A stretch of DNA of 53,768 nucleotides from Nitrospirota bacterium (GCA_018971525.1 JAGXAR010000023.1:1-53768), one strand, 5' to 3'. Shown: positions 7,726 through 17,479, counted from the stretch's first letter. The notes: generated by a model from the letters alone, not told the origin. Numbers and translations: made by a program.

Positions 7726-9600
7726 ATGGTGAGGCTCAATGCATTGCAACGGTTTGAAGACTTAAAAACACAGACGAAGCTCTTAACGGCGTTCGGCATC
7801 GTCAGCGTCATCATCATGATCATGAGCTCTCTCGGTGTCTGGACCAATAAACGCATCAGCCAACAGACTGACGCGATGTACGTCGACTACACCGTGCCCT
7901 TGATCGACTTCAATACGATGTTGTTCAACATCAACAAGTACCATGAGACGTTGCAGGACCTTGCCCGGGCGCCTCGCGCTGCGGACTTTAAAGTTGACGT
8001 GGCCAAGATCGGCCCGTACAAGCAACAGGTCGATCAGCTGATCGCCAAGTACGAGGCGAAGACCTTGCGCGTTTCGAGTTCCGGGCGCGATGAAGCCAAA
8101 GACCTTGGTGAGTTAAAAAGCGCCCTCACGGCATTTTATCAACAGGCAGATGCCGGAGTCTCAGCCATTGCAGAAAGTTTTGAATCGAAGTCCTTGTCGG
8201 CTGGACAGGCGCAGCAGATGCGGGAATTGGGACAGCTCGCGCTTACGGTGAGCATTGCGCCGGCCTTTGAGGCAGTAAGCAGCCGCCATGCAGAGCAGAT
8301 TAAAACGGTGCAAGAAGTTGCCAAGGACCTCAGCGATGAAGCCAAATCGCTGGCTGGGAATGCGACCTTTGCGCTGGTGATCGGCGGGGTGATCGCGGTG
8401 CTGTTGGGGTTGTCGATCGGTTACTGGGTGGCGCACAAATTAGCTCTGGGTATTGGACAAGTTGCAAACGTCGCGCAGTTGGCGGCAGGCGGCAACTACC
8501 AAGCCCGCGCAAAGATCACGTCGAAGGACGAGCTCGGACAGATGGCCGCATCGTTCAATGCCATGTTGGACCGCATCACGGCCCTTGTGACGTCGGAGTC
8601 CGAGCGCGATGATATGCAAAAGCGCTTGATGGGCTTTCTGGTCTTGGTCTCGGACGTCGGCAAGGGAGATTTGACTAAGCGCGGTGAAGTGACGGCCGAC
8701 ATGTTCGGGAACCTTGCGGACGGGTTCAACCTCATGGTGACCCGGTTCGGACAGTTGCTGAAACAGGTTCGAGAGGCAGCCGAACGCGTCAACAAGTCAG
8801 CCGGGACTCTCCGGGACAGCGCTGGGCAGATGGCCGGTACCGCAAAACACCAGGCGGATGAATCCACGAAGACGTTGAGCGCAGTCGAACAGTTGGCCTC
8901 TTCCATGCGCCAGGTCTCGGAAACCGCCGGCGCCTCGTCTGAGTCTGCTAAGCAAGTGTTGCAGGCGACGGAACGAGGACGCGTGGCCGTGCAAGAAACC
9001 GTGCAGGACATGCAGAGCATTCGTTCGGCCGTGCAACGTATGTCGAAACAGGTCAAGGCGCTGGGTGATCGGTCGTTGGAAATTTCGCAGATCGTGTCGA
9101 CGATTCGCGATATCGCCAATCAGACCAACCTGCTCGCGCTGAATGCCGCCATCGAGGCGGCCGGCGCAGGCGAAGCCGGAGCTCGATTTGCCGTCGTCGC
9201 CGATCAGGTCAGAAAACTGGCCGAAAGTTCGACGCAAGCCACGCGGGAAATCGCCGACCTCGTGAAGGTGATTCAGACGGAAACGCAGGACGCGGTCGTC
9301 GCCATGGAGCAGGAAACTCAGGCGGTGGAAGCCGGATCGGCCTCTGCACTACGTACCGGTGAAGTGTTCAACGAAATTTCAGGGATCGCCCAGCGTTCGT
9401 CAGAACTGGCGCAAACCATCGCCAGTGCCGCGGTGAACCAGACCGCCTCGACGGATCAGGTGGGTCGCTCGATTAAGGACTTCGCCGGCGGTGCCGTGGC
9501 AACGCAAAAAGCGACGGACTCAGCGCGCGTGACCGTCGAAGACATGGCTAAACTCGCCGAAGGGCTGACGTCCTCCGTCGCCCAGTTCAAATTGGCCTAG
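7726..9600 (+). CDS. Methyl-accepting chemotaxis protein, PilJ-like
   Basis: A 624-residue inner-membrane receptor with membrane segments at about 19-39 and 214-236, enclosing a helical periplasmic domain of about 175 residues. A HAMP domain (about 237-288) is followed by a second HAMP-like segment with [18 protein letters not shown] (about 308-326), a PilJ feature. A long signalling hairpin then has the tip [27 protein letters not shown] near residues 462-488, given here as two halves of one motif. AAGGAGGAG precedes the ATG. There is no C-terminal CheR-docking pentapeptide, in keeping with the absence of cheR and cheB nearby. The signal is unknown; the adjacent haem protein is an attractive partner. 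Confidence 0.9.
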   Translation: MVRLNALQRFEDLKTQTKLLTAFGIVSVIIMIMSSLGVWTNKRISQQTDAMYVDYTVPLIDFNTMLFNINKYHETLQDLARAPRAADFKVDVAKIGPYKQQVDQLIAKYEAKTLRVSSSGRDEAKDLGELKSALTAFYQQADAGVSAIAESFESKSLSAGQAQQMRELGQLALTVSIAPAFEAVSSRHAEQIKTVQEVAKDLSDEAKSLAGNATFALVIGGVIAVLLGLSIGYWVAHKLALGIGQVANVAQLAAGGNYQARAKITSKDELGQMAASFNAMLDRITALVTSESERDDMQKRLMGFLVLVSDVGKGDLTKRGEVTADMFGNLADGFNLMVTRFGQLLKQVREAAERVNKSAGTLRDSAGQMAGTAKHQADESTKTLSAVEQLASSMRQVSETAGASSESAKQVLQATERGRVAVQETVQDMQSIRSAVQRMSKQVKALGDRSLEISQIVSTIRDIANQTNLLALNAAIEAAGAGEAGARFAVVADQVRKLAESSTQATREIADLVKVIQTETQDAVVAMEQETQAVEAGSASALRTGEVFNEISGIAQRSSELAQTIASAAVNQTASTDQVGRSIKDFAGGAVATQKATDSARVTVEDMAKLAEGLTSSVAQFKLA

Positions 9601-9608
9601 GTCGGCTT

Positions 9609-9635
9609 CCCGGAGCATCTTCTGGATGCTCCGGG
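9609..9635 (+). terminator. Perfect 11-bp hairpin between receptor and CheA genes
   Basis: CCCGGAGCATC (9609-9619) pairs perfectly with GATGCTCCGGG (9625-9635) around a 5-base loop. No T run follows, so it may be an RNA-processing or stability element that sets the receptor:kinase ratio rather than a full terminator. The CheA start codon lies 16 bases downstream. Confidence 0.5.
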
Positions 9636-9650
9636 TAAGAAAGGACAGGG

Positions 9651-12600
9651 ATGAGCTCCGAACTTGACCGACAGGGCCTCGTTGAAATTTTCGTTGCCGA
9701 AGCGTCGGAAGCGATGGCCGTACTCACGAAGGCGTTCACTGCGTCCGATGGGACGACGCCAACTCCGGCACAACTGCAAGCGCAGTACGTTTGGGCGCAT
9801 AAGATCCGAGGGGCGTCAGCGCTCTATGGATACGAAGGGTTGGCCCTAATCGGGGCGTTGCTTGAATCGACGCTGGAAGAAGCGCCGTCTATAGAGGCCT
9901 CCCTCTGGCCGAAGGCGTTGGAGATCTTACGTGGGATGGTCGCCTCGTTCGAGTCTCAATTGAAAGTCGTTGCGGATGGGGGCGCAGAAGATCCATCGGT
10001 CAGCGCGCGATGGAAAGGCGAAGTGGCGGGACTCTTCCCGTCTCTGCCTACCGCGGTCCCAGCTGAACCGACATTGCTCGCCGCGGACTATCTCGTTCCG
10101 ATTCTTGACGCCGAGGTACTGTCGTATTTTGCTCCAGAAGCGGATGAGTATCTGCAAACCATGGAATCGCTTCTTCATCGCTTGCGCCAGGACCCCAAGG
10201 ATGGGGAGACCATCTATACGCTCTATCGTACGGCCCACACGCTCAAAGGGTCAGCGCATACGATCGGATTCAAGGTGATCGGCGACGTGGTTTATCCGGT
10301 TGAAGATTGTATGATTGCGGTCCGCGAGGGACAGATATCTCTCTCGTCGGATTTACTCGGGGCCGTCGGTCGGGCCGTCGAGCTCATTCGGCTGCTGATG
10401 CGGCGAGATGACGGCAAGGTTTCCCAGCTTCAGCATGATGTGCCAGAAGTGACGCTAGCATTGGCGCAGATCCGCAACGGAGAACAGATGGCGGTATCGG
10501 CTCAGGCGGAAGCTCCGATCGTTCCGGTGCTGCAGGTTGCAACGGCCGTCATGGATCGCGCCGAGAAATCTGCCGGCCCCGAGGTGGAATCGTCTTCAGC
10601 AACGAGTGCGTTGACAGATGAGTATCTGTTGCCGCCTCTCGATGCCGAAGTGCTTTCCTATTTTGCCCCGGAAGCGCAGGAATACCTAGAGTCTCTTGAG
10701 GCCCAGCTGCTTCGTCTCGAGAAGGAACAGCACAATCCGGAAGTGATCAATCAACTTTTCCGGACAGCTCATACGCTCAAGGGGTCTGCCTATACCGTTG
10801 GATTCCAGTCAATCGGCGATCTGACGCATTATGTCGAAGATTTCATGGGAGCGGTGCGCGAGGGCCGCGTCAACATTCTCCCTGGGCATACGGACGTGCT
10901 GTTGCGATCGGTCGATGTGGTGCGGCTGTTGATGCGGCGGGATCCCACATCCCTCGACATGCTGCGCCAGCGATTTGCTGTCGCAATGCAAGGCCTCAAG
11001 CAGTTGGATCAGCCAATGACGGCTCAGGTGGTGGAGTCTGGTCCAGCAGTCCTTCACGCCGAAGCCCCGCTGGAGCAAGAACCACGCGATCAGCAAGAAG
11101 CCGAGCCTGCCAAGGCGGCAGAAGGTAAATCGGCTGACGGTAAGGTCGCAGAAGATCGCGAAGTGATCCGCGTCAGCCGTGATCGATTGGAACGATTGTT
11201 GAATCTGGTGGGTGAGTTAGTTATCGGGCGAGGACGGCTCGAGCAGCGACTGCATATGCTGGAGCAACTTTCGCAACAAGTTTTGGCCTGCAAGGGTCGA
11301 CTGGTCGAATCGGTTCATTCGTTTGAAGAGAAACATACCTTTACCCTTCCGACCGTCTCCTCCGATCCAGCGACTGCTCCGGCTCAAGGATTGACAGGTC
11401 TCAGTGACTTCGGCAGCCTTGAATTCGACAAGTACGACGATTTTAATATTTTGGCTCGTCGTATCAGCGAGGTCACGGCGGATATTTCAGAGTCGATGAC
11501 GCAGTTGAGCGGGTCGATTCGCCGTTCACATGAAGATATGAGTCACTTGGCACAGCTGACACTTGGTATGCGGGATGAAATTGCTCGGGCTCGTATGGTG
11601 CCGGTCGGCACGCCGTTCACACGATTCCGCCGGGCCACGCGTGAGATGGCACGTGCAACAGGGAAAGAAGTGACGTTGGTCACATCCGGTGAACATACCG
11701 AAGTCGATACAGGCGTCGTGGAGCGGCTGGTTGATCCTTTGGTTCACCTCGTTCGTAATGCGGTCTATCACGGGATCGAGCCCGCGGCTGTTCGCGTGTC
11801 GAAGGGGAAGCCGGCGACAGGATCGATTTATCTCCACGCCGCGCATCGCGGGAGTGCGGTGTTGATCGAAGTGGAAGATGATGGCGCAGGGCTCGACGTT
11901 GAAAAGATTCGGGCCAAGGCGGTAGAGCGAGGGCTGGTCCGGCCGGAGGTGGCCCGTTCGTTGCCCGAATCCGAAGTGATCAAGTTTATTTTCATGCCGG
12001 GATTCTCGACTGCCGACCAGATCGGTGATCAGGCAGGGCGAGGAGTCGGCATGGATGTGGTGAAGCGTGTCATTGAAAGCATGAACGGCCACATCGATGT
12101 TGAATCCATTCGAGGGGTGGGGACGAAATTTACTTTGAGTCTTCCTCTCACATTATTGATTGCCACGGCCCTCATGGTGCGGGCAGGGAGCGAGCGCTAC
12201 GGGATTCCTCTGCCGGCCGTGCGCGAAGTCACCATGTTGACGCCCAGCTCACATCAACGGATGGGCGAACGATCCATCTTGCATATCGGTGACGAGGCGA
12301 TCGAGGTGCAGCCGCTCCAGCAGCTCCTCAATCGAAGCAGTGTACCGGTGGAAATCGGGAAGCCTGTTGTCATCGTGCGCACGGCCGCTGGGATGATCGG
12401 CATGCTGGTAGACGAGTTGCTCGGTCGTCAGGAAATCGTTATTAAGCCGTTGGGATCGTTCAAGTCGCTGGATCGTTCTAGCTTCGGGGGCGCGACCATC
12501 GATCCGGAAGGTCGCGTGGTCCTTGTCTTGGATCCTGCTCGCTTGTTGGCGAGAGAGGCGCAGGCCGCTCAGGTATCGGAGCTAACATCAGATTCGACGA

Positions 12601-13037
12601 TGTCGGCGGACCCTATCGTTCCAGAAGCCGAGGGATCAGATCAGAAAGCGTCGGAGCAGCTGATTCTATTGATCGACGACTCCTTGAGCATTCGAAAGTT
12701 CGTTGGCCGGATGTTGGAGTCGGCCGGGTATAAAGTCGAGACGGCGGTGGATGGAGAAGAGGGTCTCCGTAAGGCGTCTGCGCAAGACTATCGGCTGATC
12801 CTTACCGATCTTGAAATGCCGAAGCTCAATGGCTATGAAGTAATTCAGGGATTGCGCAGTCGAGCGCAAACGCAGCAGACACCGATCATCGTCATGACGA
12901 CGCGAGCCGGTGACAAACACCGACAAATGGCGCTTAATATAGGCGCGAGTTCATATATTGCGAAGCCTGTAGAAGAACGGGCCTTGATTCAGGAAATTGA
13001 GCGCTGGATTGGCAAGGAAGCCGCCGCACGTAAGTAG
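9651..13037 (+). CDS. cheA: Hybrid chemotaxis histidine kinase CheA/ChpA with three Hpt-type domains and a receiver
   Basis: This 1128-residue kinase has an N-terminal Hpt-like domain with A-H-K-I-R-G-A-S-A (His near 49, divergent). Two canonical Hpt domains follow, with A-H-T-L-K-G-S-A near 196 and 373. A dimerisation segment lies at about 500-640 (RLLNLVGELVIGRGRL). The HATPase domain has the N box HLVRNAVYHGIEP near 697, the G1 box VEDDGAGLD and the G2 box GRGVGMDVVKRV near 797. A CheW-like domain occupies about 836-970, and a C-terminal receiver 1003-1123 has Asp in ILTDLEMPKLNGYE. This is the ChpA/PilL layout of twitching or Chp systems. An ATG start follows AAAGGACAGGG. The receiver may act as an internal phosphate sink. 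Confidence 0.95.
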   Translation: MSSELDRQGLVEIFVAEASEAMAVLTKAFTASDGTTPTPAQLQAQYVWAHKIRGASALYGYEGLALIGALLESTLEEAPSIEASLWPKALEILRGMVASFESQLKVVADGGAEDPSVSARWKGEVAGLFPSLPTAVPAEPTLLAADYLVPILDAEVLSYFAPEADEYLQTMESLLHRLRQDPKDGETIYTLYRTAHTLKGSAHTIGFKVIGDVVYPVEDCMIAVREGQISLSSDLLGAVGRAVELIRLLMRRDDGKVSQLQHDVPEVTLALAQIRNGEQMAVSAQAEAPIVPVLQVATAVMDRAEKSAGPEVESSSATSALTDEYLLPPLDAEVLSYFAPEAQEYLESLEAQLLRLEKEQHNPEVINQLFRTAHTLKGSAYTVGFQSIGDLTHYVEDFMGAVREGRVNILPGHTDVLLRSVDVVRLLMRRDPTSLDMLRQRFAVAMQGLKQLDQPMTAQVVESGPAVLHAEAPLEQEPRDQQEAEPAKAAEGKSADGKVAEDREVIRVSRDRLERLLNLVGELVIGRGRLEQRLHMLEQLSQQVLACKGRLVESVHSFEEKHTFTLPTVSSDPATAPAQGLTGLSDFGSLEFDKYDDFNILARRISEVTADISESMTQLSGSIRRSHEDMSHLAQLTLGMRDEIARARMVPVGTPFTRFRRATREMARATGKEVTLVTSGEHTEVDTGVVERLVDPLVHLVRNAVYHGIEPAAVRVSKGKPATGSIYLHAAHRGSAVLIEVEDDGAGLDVEKIRAKAVERGLVRPEVARSLPESEVIKFIFMPGFSTADQIGDQAGRGVGMDVVKRVIESMNGHIDVESIRGVGTKFTLSLPLTLLIATALMVRAGSERYGIPLPAVREVTMLTPSSHQRMGERSILHIGDEAIEVQPLQQLLNRSSVPVEIGKPVVIVRTAAGMIGMLVDELLGRQEIVIKPLGSFKSLDRSSFGGATIDPEGRVVLVLDPARLLAREAQAAQVSELTSDSTMSADPIVPEAEGSDQKASEQLILLIDDSLSIRKFVGRMLESAGYKVETAVDGEEGLRKASAQDYRLILTDLEMPKLNGYEVIQGLRSRAQTQQTPIIVMTTRAGDKHRQMALNIGASSYIAKPVEERALIQEIERWIGKEAAARK

Positions 13038-13103
13038 GATTACTATCGTCGGATCCCTGGATTGGTCCCTGGTAATTGGACAGTCGCATAAGCGATAACA
13101 ACT

Positions 13104-13622
13104 ATGAGTTTACGAGGTCATCACAATTCGTCGAACATGCTCGTGGAGACGGCCGGTTTCTTGGTCGTCCGTCTGGGGGCCAGTTATTTGGCCTTGCCTG
13201 CAAATGGGGTCCGTGGCGTTCTTACGCAAGAAGAGGCCGGCGACGAAAAGGCCGTGACTGCGTCGGGGACCATCTACCAATTTGTGGATCTTGCCCAACG
13301 GCTTGCGCTGGTCGCAGATTTATCCGGCATCGAAATGAGGACGGTGTTGTACTCGACTGGCCACTCGCATGGTGCGATTCGCGTCGAGCAGGTTGTGGGC
13401 TTGACAGACGTAGAACGGAAGGATTGTCTTCCATTGCCGCCACAGTTTCAAAGCGATGAACGAAACTGGTTTGGGGGGATGATGTTCTACCAGGATCGCT
13501 TGGTTCTGCTCGTGAATCCGTCGTGGGCGTTGGGAGAATTGGTCGAGGTAATACCTGCCCCCGTGGGGCAGATGGAACGGATGGTTGAGGAAACCTCTGC
13601 AGCGGTTGGTGGCTCATGTTGA
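13104..13622 (+). CDS. CheW-like domain protein (first of two)
   Basis: A 172-residue CheW-like protein. The fold starts with FLVVRLGASYLALPANGVRGVL and continues with a strand-rich region (IRVEQVVGLTDVERKDCLPLP, here read as VEQVVGL then the predicted loop) and DRLVLLVNPSWAL near the end. It lacks the well-kept N-L-R-G signature of the first CheW of the cluster, so it is a divergent adaptor. It overlaps the next gene by 7 bases, implying translational coupling and 1:1 production. In Chp-like clusters extra CheW proteins often serve alternative receptors or cap arrays; which applies here is unknown. No strong ribosome binding site precedes the ATG. Confidence 0.75.
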   Translation: MSLRGHHNSSNMLVETAGFLVVRLGASYLALPANGVRGVLTQEEAGDEKAVTASGTIYQFVDLAQRLALVADLSGIEMRTVLYSTGHSHGAIRVEQVVGLTDVERKDCLPLPPQFQSDERNWFGGMMFYQDRLVLLVNPSWALGELVEVIPAPVGQMERMVEETSAAVGGSC

Positions 13623-14083
13623 GGGCAGCTCACGGAAAGCAGCAAGCTCACACTACAAAACGATCATGGAGTGTGGTGGTCTTTTCCGTTGGCGGATTGA
13701 AGCTGGCCGCACGGACTGAAGATGTAGGAGGTGTGTCGCCCTGGATGGAGAGTATTCCAGTGCCGAGTCAAACTCCGTTCGTGCATGCCATGCTCAAGCG
13801 TGGAAATCATGTAATGCCGGTCTATGACTTGGCGAGCAGATTGAGTTGCCAAGTCCAAGGCGACCGGTTGCTGTGTCTGGAGGCTCGCCACCTCGACGGG
13901 CCAATGGCCATCTGCATCGATGCTGATGTTCCGACTCTTGAGGCTGTGGAGCCGACGGCGATTCGACCGAACGGTAGAATGGATGTTGAAACGCTGGGCA
14001 TGGTCACGATAGGCGGAGAAGATGTGGCCATTGTGGCCTTGCAGCGACTTGGCCGTTTGAGACAGGATGCTGTTAGAAGTTAA
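13616..14083 (+). CDS. CheW-like domain protein (second of two, divergent)
   Basis: A 155-residue protein with a weakly conserved CheW fold: VVVFSVGGLKLAARTEDVGGV at about 19-39, then PFVHAMLKRGNHVMPVYDLASRL, equivalent to the signature region of CheW. The end is shortened compared with the family. Its ATG overlaps the stop region of the preceding CheW-like gene. The two look like diverged tandem copies of an adaptor gene, which is inference from order and fold. It could bridge a specific partner such as the coiled-coil receiver protein encoded immediately downstream. Confidence 0.65.
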   Translation: MLRAAHGKQQAHTTKRSWSVVVFSVGGLKLAARTEDVGGVSPWMESIPVPSQTPFVHAMLKRGNHVMPVYDLASRLSCQVQGDRLLCLEARHLDGPMAICIDADVPTLEAVEPTAIRPNGRMDVETLGMVTIGGEDVAIVALQRLGRLRQDAVRS

Positions 14084-14106
14084 GGGTACCGGGAAAGGAA
14101 TCTGCT

Positions 14107-15594
14107 ATGCCGAAAGTGTTGGTAGCCGATGACAGTATAGCCGTCCGGAAAGTTGCCGAACGGCTGCTGACAGAGGCTGGATTTGGAGTCGCTCTAGCTG
14201 CGAACGGCGAGGAGGCCTTGGCCTATTTGGCCAAAGAGAAGCCTGACTTGATCGTGTCAGACGTGATTATGCCGGATAAAAGCGGCTACGAGGTCTGCGC
14301 CTTTGTGCGCGAGCAGAGGGCGTTAGCGAACACGCCAGTGCTCTTGATCTCCGGCATTGTGAACGATGAAGTGACGAAGCAGGCTGAATCCTGTCACGCT
14401 GACGGGGTTTTAAAAAAGCCGTTCCAGGGCACGTCTCTCAAGGATCGCGTGCTCGAGCTGTTGGCAAAGCGGCAAGGGCCTGCCGCGCCTGCCGCGAAGA
14501 GTATCGAGAAGGTGACTGAGTCCATTGAGCCGATTCAAAGCGGGCGTGTGACCGACGAACAATTAGAAAGCTATCGGCTGGCATTTGCGCGATTGAAGCC
14601 GCTAGAGGACGAACTTCGGGTCGAACGAGATCGAGCGACACAAAGTACTCAGCGAGTGGCGCAACTTGAAGGACAGCTGGGTGGCGTCAAGGAACTCGAG
14701 TCGATGCTGGCAAGGGAGCGAGAACAGACTGCTCAGCTGAAGGAGAAACTCGCAGAGGCTGACAGTGCTGCCACTCGAGTGCTAGAACTTGAATCCGTAC
14801 TCAAGACCGAACGAGAGCGGATGGCTGAGGCCAAGAAGCAGGCATCTGTGGCGGAGAGCCTGGGTGGGCGTGTGCAGGAACTGGAGGGGGCTCTCCAGCG
14901 AGAACGCGAAGGTAGTGCGCAACAGGCAACGCGTCTGGCCGAGTTGCAGAAGAACGCGAGTCGTGTCCAAGAGATGGAGGCAACTCTGCATGCCGAGCGC
15001 CAGGCAGCCACGCAACTGGTCCAACAGATGACCGCGATGGAAAAGTCGGTGACTCGGTCTCAGGAATTGGCGCAGCAACTTGCGCAGGAGCAGGAGCGTA
15101 CGAGTGACTTGACTCGTCGTTTGGCTCAGAGTGATCAGGTTGCCGCACGAGTGAGCACGTTAGAACAAGCTCTTGCCACTGAACAGCAAAAAGCAGAGGA
15201 ATTCATCGCACGTTTGGCAGCGGCCGAACGCCAGGCGGCCATACTACTTGCGCAGGAGCAGGAGCGTACGAGCGACTTGACTCGTCGTTTGGCTGAGAGT
15301 GAGCGGGTTGCCGCACGAGTGAGCACGTTAGAGCAGGCGCTCGCTGCCGAACAGAAAAAAAGCGACGATCTTGCCGCGCGTTTCTCTGAGGCGGAGCGCA
15401 CTTCGAAGAAGGCCCAGGAGTTTGAAGCACTGCTTCAGACGGAACGAGAACGAAATAGCCTTCTGGCGCGGCGCGTATCTGAAACTGAACAAACAGCCGA
15501 GCAAGCTACCAAACGGTTTGAAGAGATGGCGACAAAGCTTGGCGAGATCGCGGGATTGGCCTCTCAGCTGGGGAGCGGAAAGCGACGGCCCTGA
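14107..15594 (+). CDS. Receiver-domain protein with a very long coiled coil
   Basis: A 495-residue protein. Residues 1-120 are a receiver domain with D-D in VLVADDS, phospho-acceptor Asp in LIVSDVIMPDKSGYE and Lys in LKKPF. From about 150 to 490 it is almost continuous coiled coil, rich in Glu, Gln, Arg and Ala, with recurring units of the type L-A-Q-E-Q-E-R-T-S-D-L-T-R-R-L-A. Part of the coil is a near-identical 100-bp duplication. No catalytic output domain is present. Such a protein could act as a phosphorylation-controlled scaffold or spacer in the chemosensory array. GGGAAAGGAA precedes the ATG. It follows the second CheW-like gene by 23 bases. Confidence 0.82.
   Translation: MPKVLVADDSIAVRKVAERLLTEAGFGVALAANGEEALAYLAKEKPDLIVSDVIMPDKSGYEVCAFVREQRALANTPVLLISGIVNDEVTKQAESCHADGVLKKPFQGTSLKDRVLELLAKRQGPAAPAAKSIEKVTESIEPIQSGRVTDEQLESYRLAFARLKPLEDELRVERDRATQSTQRVAQLEGQLGGVKELESMLAREREQTAQLKEKLAEADSAATRVLELESVLKTERERMAEAKKQASVAESLGGRVQELEGALQREREGSAQQATRLAELQKNASRVQEMEATLHAERQAATQLVQQMTAMEKSVTRSQELAQQLAQEQERTSDLTRRLAQSDQVAARVSTLEQALATEQQKAEEFIARLAAAERQAAILLAQEQERTSDLTRRLAESERVAARVSTLEQALAAEQKKSDDLAARFSEAERTSKKAQEFEALLQTERERNSLLARRVSETEQTAEQATKRFEEMATKLGEIAGLASQLGSGKRRP
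15079..15346 (+). repeat. Two near-identical 100-bp direct repeats inside the coiled-coil gene
   Basis: The units 15079-15178 and 15247-15346 match with few differences. Both encode L-A-Q-E-Q-E-R-T-S-D-L-T-R-R-L-A and then R-V-S-T-L-E-Q-A-L-A. The spacing is 168 bases (56 codons, eight heptads), so the coiled-coil register is kept. This indicates recent growth of the coil by in-frame duplication. Confidence 0.85.
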
Positions 15595-15645
15595 TCGTGT
15601 ACGATCCCTTCTCGTGGACCGTCACTGTCGTGAAGGACTGATGTC

Positions 15646-16593
15646 ATGGCTGCCGACACCACAGACGATTTTCAGAAAGAGCTGGTCGAACTCTTTGTTC
15701 AGGAAGCCCATGAATGGCTCCAGAACATTCACGTCGCCCTTGATGAGCTGCAACAGGGCCCAGCGCCGGAGCGGCACGCCAGGCTAATTGGGACGATTTC
15801 GGCTGGAGTGACGAATCTTGGCGGGTCTGCTGCCACGATCAATCTTCCAGACGTAGAGCGTGCCAGCTTTGAAGCGATTCCCTTTATCGAAGCCCTCCAG
15901 GACCCACAGAAGGCGCTCTCTGTTCAGGACTTTCTCTCGCTCTGTAAGCAGCTGGGACAGATCCATACGGCGTTGACCCGTGCGACGGGAATCTCTTTTG
16001 AAGACGACGGAAGTGGTGCGGTGGCTGAGGCGGTTTACGCGAGTATCTCTCCGGGAGAGTTTCTGCAGGCGCTTCAGCGGTTACAGGAGAAACAGTCTCC
16101 CAGTACAGCGTCTGGTCGAAACCTTATCCGCAGCATGATCGAGCGAATGGAAGGACAGGTTCATGCGGGCGTCGAACGTATCGATGCCACGGTTATTCAA
16201 GGATATCTCGCACGGGTTTCCGAAGCGGAAGAGTCGTTTCTGAAGGAGATTGACGAACGGGTGCCCGAGATTTTCGAGAAGATGAGTGTCCTCAGGATAG
16301 ACGGGGGTGAAGTCTCCTCACGCATGTCTGCCCTCGAAGCCTTTCTTCAAGACGTCGCCCGTCTGCGTACCGAAGCCCAACAGGTGAACGCTGGATCGGC
16401 CATGATGTTTTTTGCAGGATTGCACAGCCTGCTGACGGTGGTAGCGCAGCGTCGAGTGCTTCTGGCTGCCACGCGGGTGGAAGCGGTGAAGGCGCGGCTG
16501 GAAATGATGGGCGGTGCCATCCGCCAGTGGGTTGAGTATGGGCGAGCCGAGCGTGCCGCGATCGATCAGTTGCTCCCCGCCAGCCAGTCGTGA
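15646..16593 (+). CDS. Hpt-like protein lacking the phospho-histidine, with a conserved C-terminal helical module
   Basis: A 315-residue, mostly helical protein. Residues 8-110 resemble an Hpt domain (LFVQEAHEWLQNI, then GVTNLGGSAATINL), but Thr stands where the phosphorylatable His of H-T-L-K-G-S-A should be. The rest (about 135-315) is a second helical module (EESFLKEIDERVPEI, MMFFAGLHSLLTVVAQRR, EYGRAERAAIDQLLP). The whole protein lines up with the C-terminal 330 residues of the HD-GYP protein encoded two genes downstream, so the two are paralogues. No membrane segment is visible. It may act as a non-phosphorylated binding partner for receivers or for the CheA; that is inference. The family is not one I can name. 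Confidence 0.75.
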   Translation: MAADTTDDFQKELVELFVQEAHEWLQNIHVALDELQQGPAPERHARLIGTISAGVTNLGGSAATINLPDVERASFEAIPFIEALQDPQKALSVQDFLSLCKQLGQIHTALTRATGISFEDDGSGAVAEAVYASISPGEFLQALQRLQEKQSPSTASGRNLIRSMIERMEGQVHAGVERIDATVIQGYLARVSEAEESFLKEIDERVPEIFEKMSVLRIDGGEVSSRMSALEAFLQDVARLRTEAQQVNAGSAMMFFAGLHSLLTVVAQRRVLLAATRVEAVKARLEMMGGAIRQWVEYGRAERAAIDQLLPASQS

Positions 16594-16669
16594 TCGATGT
16601 GTCGGAATCCCGCACACAGGTTCGTTGAGCCGCTTGGTGGAGTCGTACTCTCCGAGTGATGATGTTTGT

Positions 16670-17479
16670 ATGATGAACTCAGAAACCGACTATACGATGT
16701 ATTGGGGACTCCGAGCCCTTCCGTTCGACAATGTGCCGGACCCGCGATTCTATGTCCCGTGTTCTCAGCATGACACGGCGCACAGGTGGTTGAAATATGG
16801 AATTCAGACCCGCAAAGGAATGCTCCTGCTCACGGGTAACATCGGGTGCGGGAAAACCTTGCTGAGTCGTCGACTGATCGTCGGTCTGTCGCCAGACCAG
16901 TACGATGTCGCGCTCGTTGCCAATCCAGCGTTGTCTCCCAACGAATTGCTGGATGAGGTGTTGTCTCAGTTCGGACTCGATCTCGTGCGATCAAAGGCCG
17001 GACGATTGCAGACGCTCAATGAGCGGTTGCAGGCGAATGCACAGCGCGGGATCAGGTCGGTGCTGGTCGTGGATGAAGCGCAAGCGATTGAAAGCATCAA
17101 AGGATTTGAGGCACTCCGATTGCTGACGAATTTCCAACTCAACGACCGATTTCTGCTGACAGTTGTGCTGATCGGCCAGCCAGAATTGCGTCATCGTGTT
17201 GCGGGAATTCCGCAGTTAAACCAAAGGATTGCGGTGCGTACACATCTGGGGCCCTTCACGGCAGACGAGACGACGTCGTATATTGCGGCACGTATGGGAG
17301 CCGCGACTCATCGGACGGACGTGTTTACGAAAGAGGCGGCGGCAGTCATTTTCGAACAGAGCAAGGGGATCGGGCGGCTTATTAATGCACTCTGTGATCA
17401 CTGTCTGTTTTATGGAGCGATCGAGCGCGTCTCACGGATCGACGATCTGCTTGTTCAGCGGGTCGGGCAATTAATATAA
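16670..17479 (+). CDS. ExeA/GspA-type AAA ATPase
   Basis: A 269-residue AAA ATPase of the ExeA/GspA/XrtA-associated type. It opens with the typical YWGLRALPFDNVPDPRFY, then Walker A TGNIGCGKT near residue 58-66 and Walker B VLVVDEAQAI near 132. A sensor-like V-L-I-G-Q-P-E-L follows, then a lid region with GIGRLINALCD. No transmembrane or peptidoglycan-binding domain is attached, unlike full-length GspA. The ATG pair at 16670/16673 was chosen because sequence further upstream is not family-like. The family powers assembly of secretion or surface structures. Its place inside a chemosensory operon, 38 bases before an HD-GYP gene, suggests a signalling-controlled surface or pilus function, which is inference. 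Confidence 0.85.
   Translation: MMNSETDYTMYWGLRALPFDNVPDPRFYVPCSQHDTAHRWLKYGIQTRKGMLLLTGNIGCGKTLLSRRLIVGLSPDQYDVALVANPALSPNELLDEVLSQFGLDLVRSKAGRLQTLNERLQANAQRGIRSVLVVDEAQAIESIKGFEALRLLTNFQLNDRFLLTVVLIGQPELRHRVAGIPQLNQRIAVRTHLGPFTADETTSYIAARMGAATHRTDVFTKEAAAVIFEQSKGIGRLINALCDHCLFYGAIERVSRIDDLLVQRVGQLI

Noticed and set aside
14107-15594. Myosin- or tropomyosin-like gene of eukaryotic origin suggested by the long coil
   Set aside because: The N-terminal receiver domain and operon position show a bacterial signalling protein with low-complexity coil.
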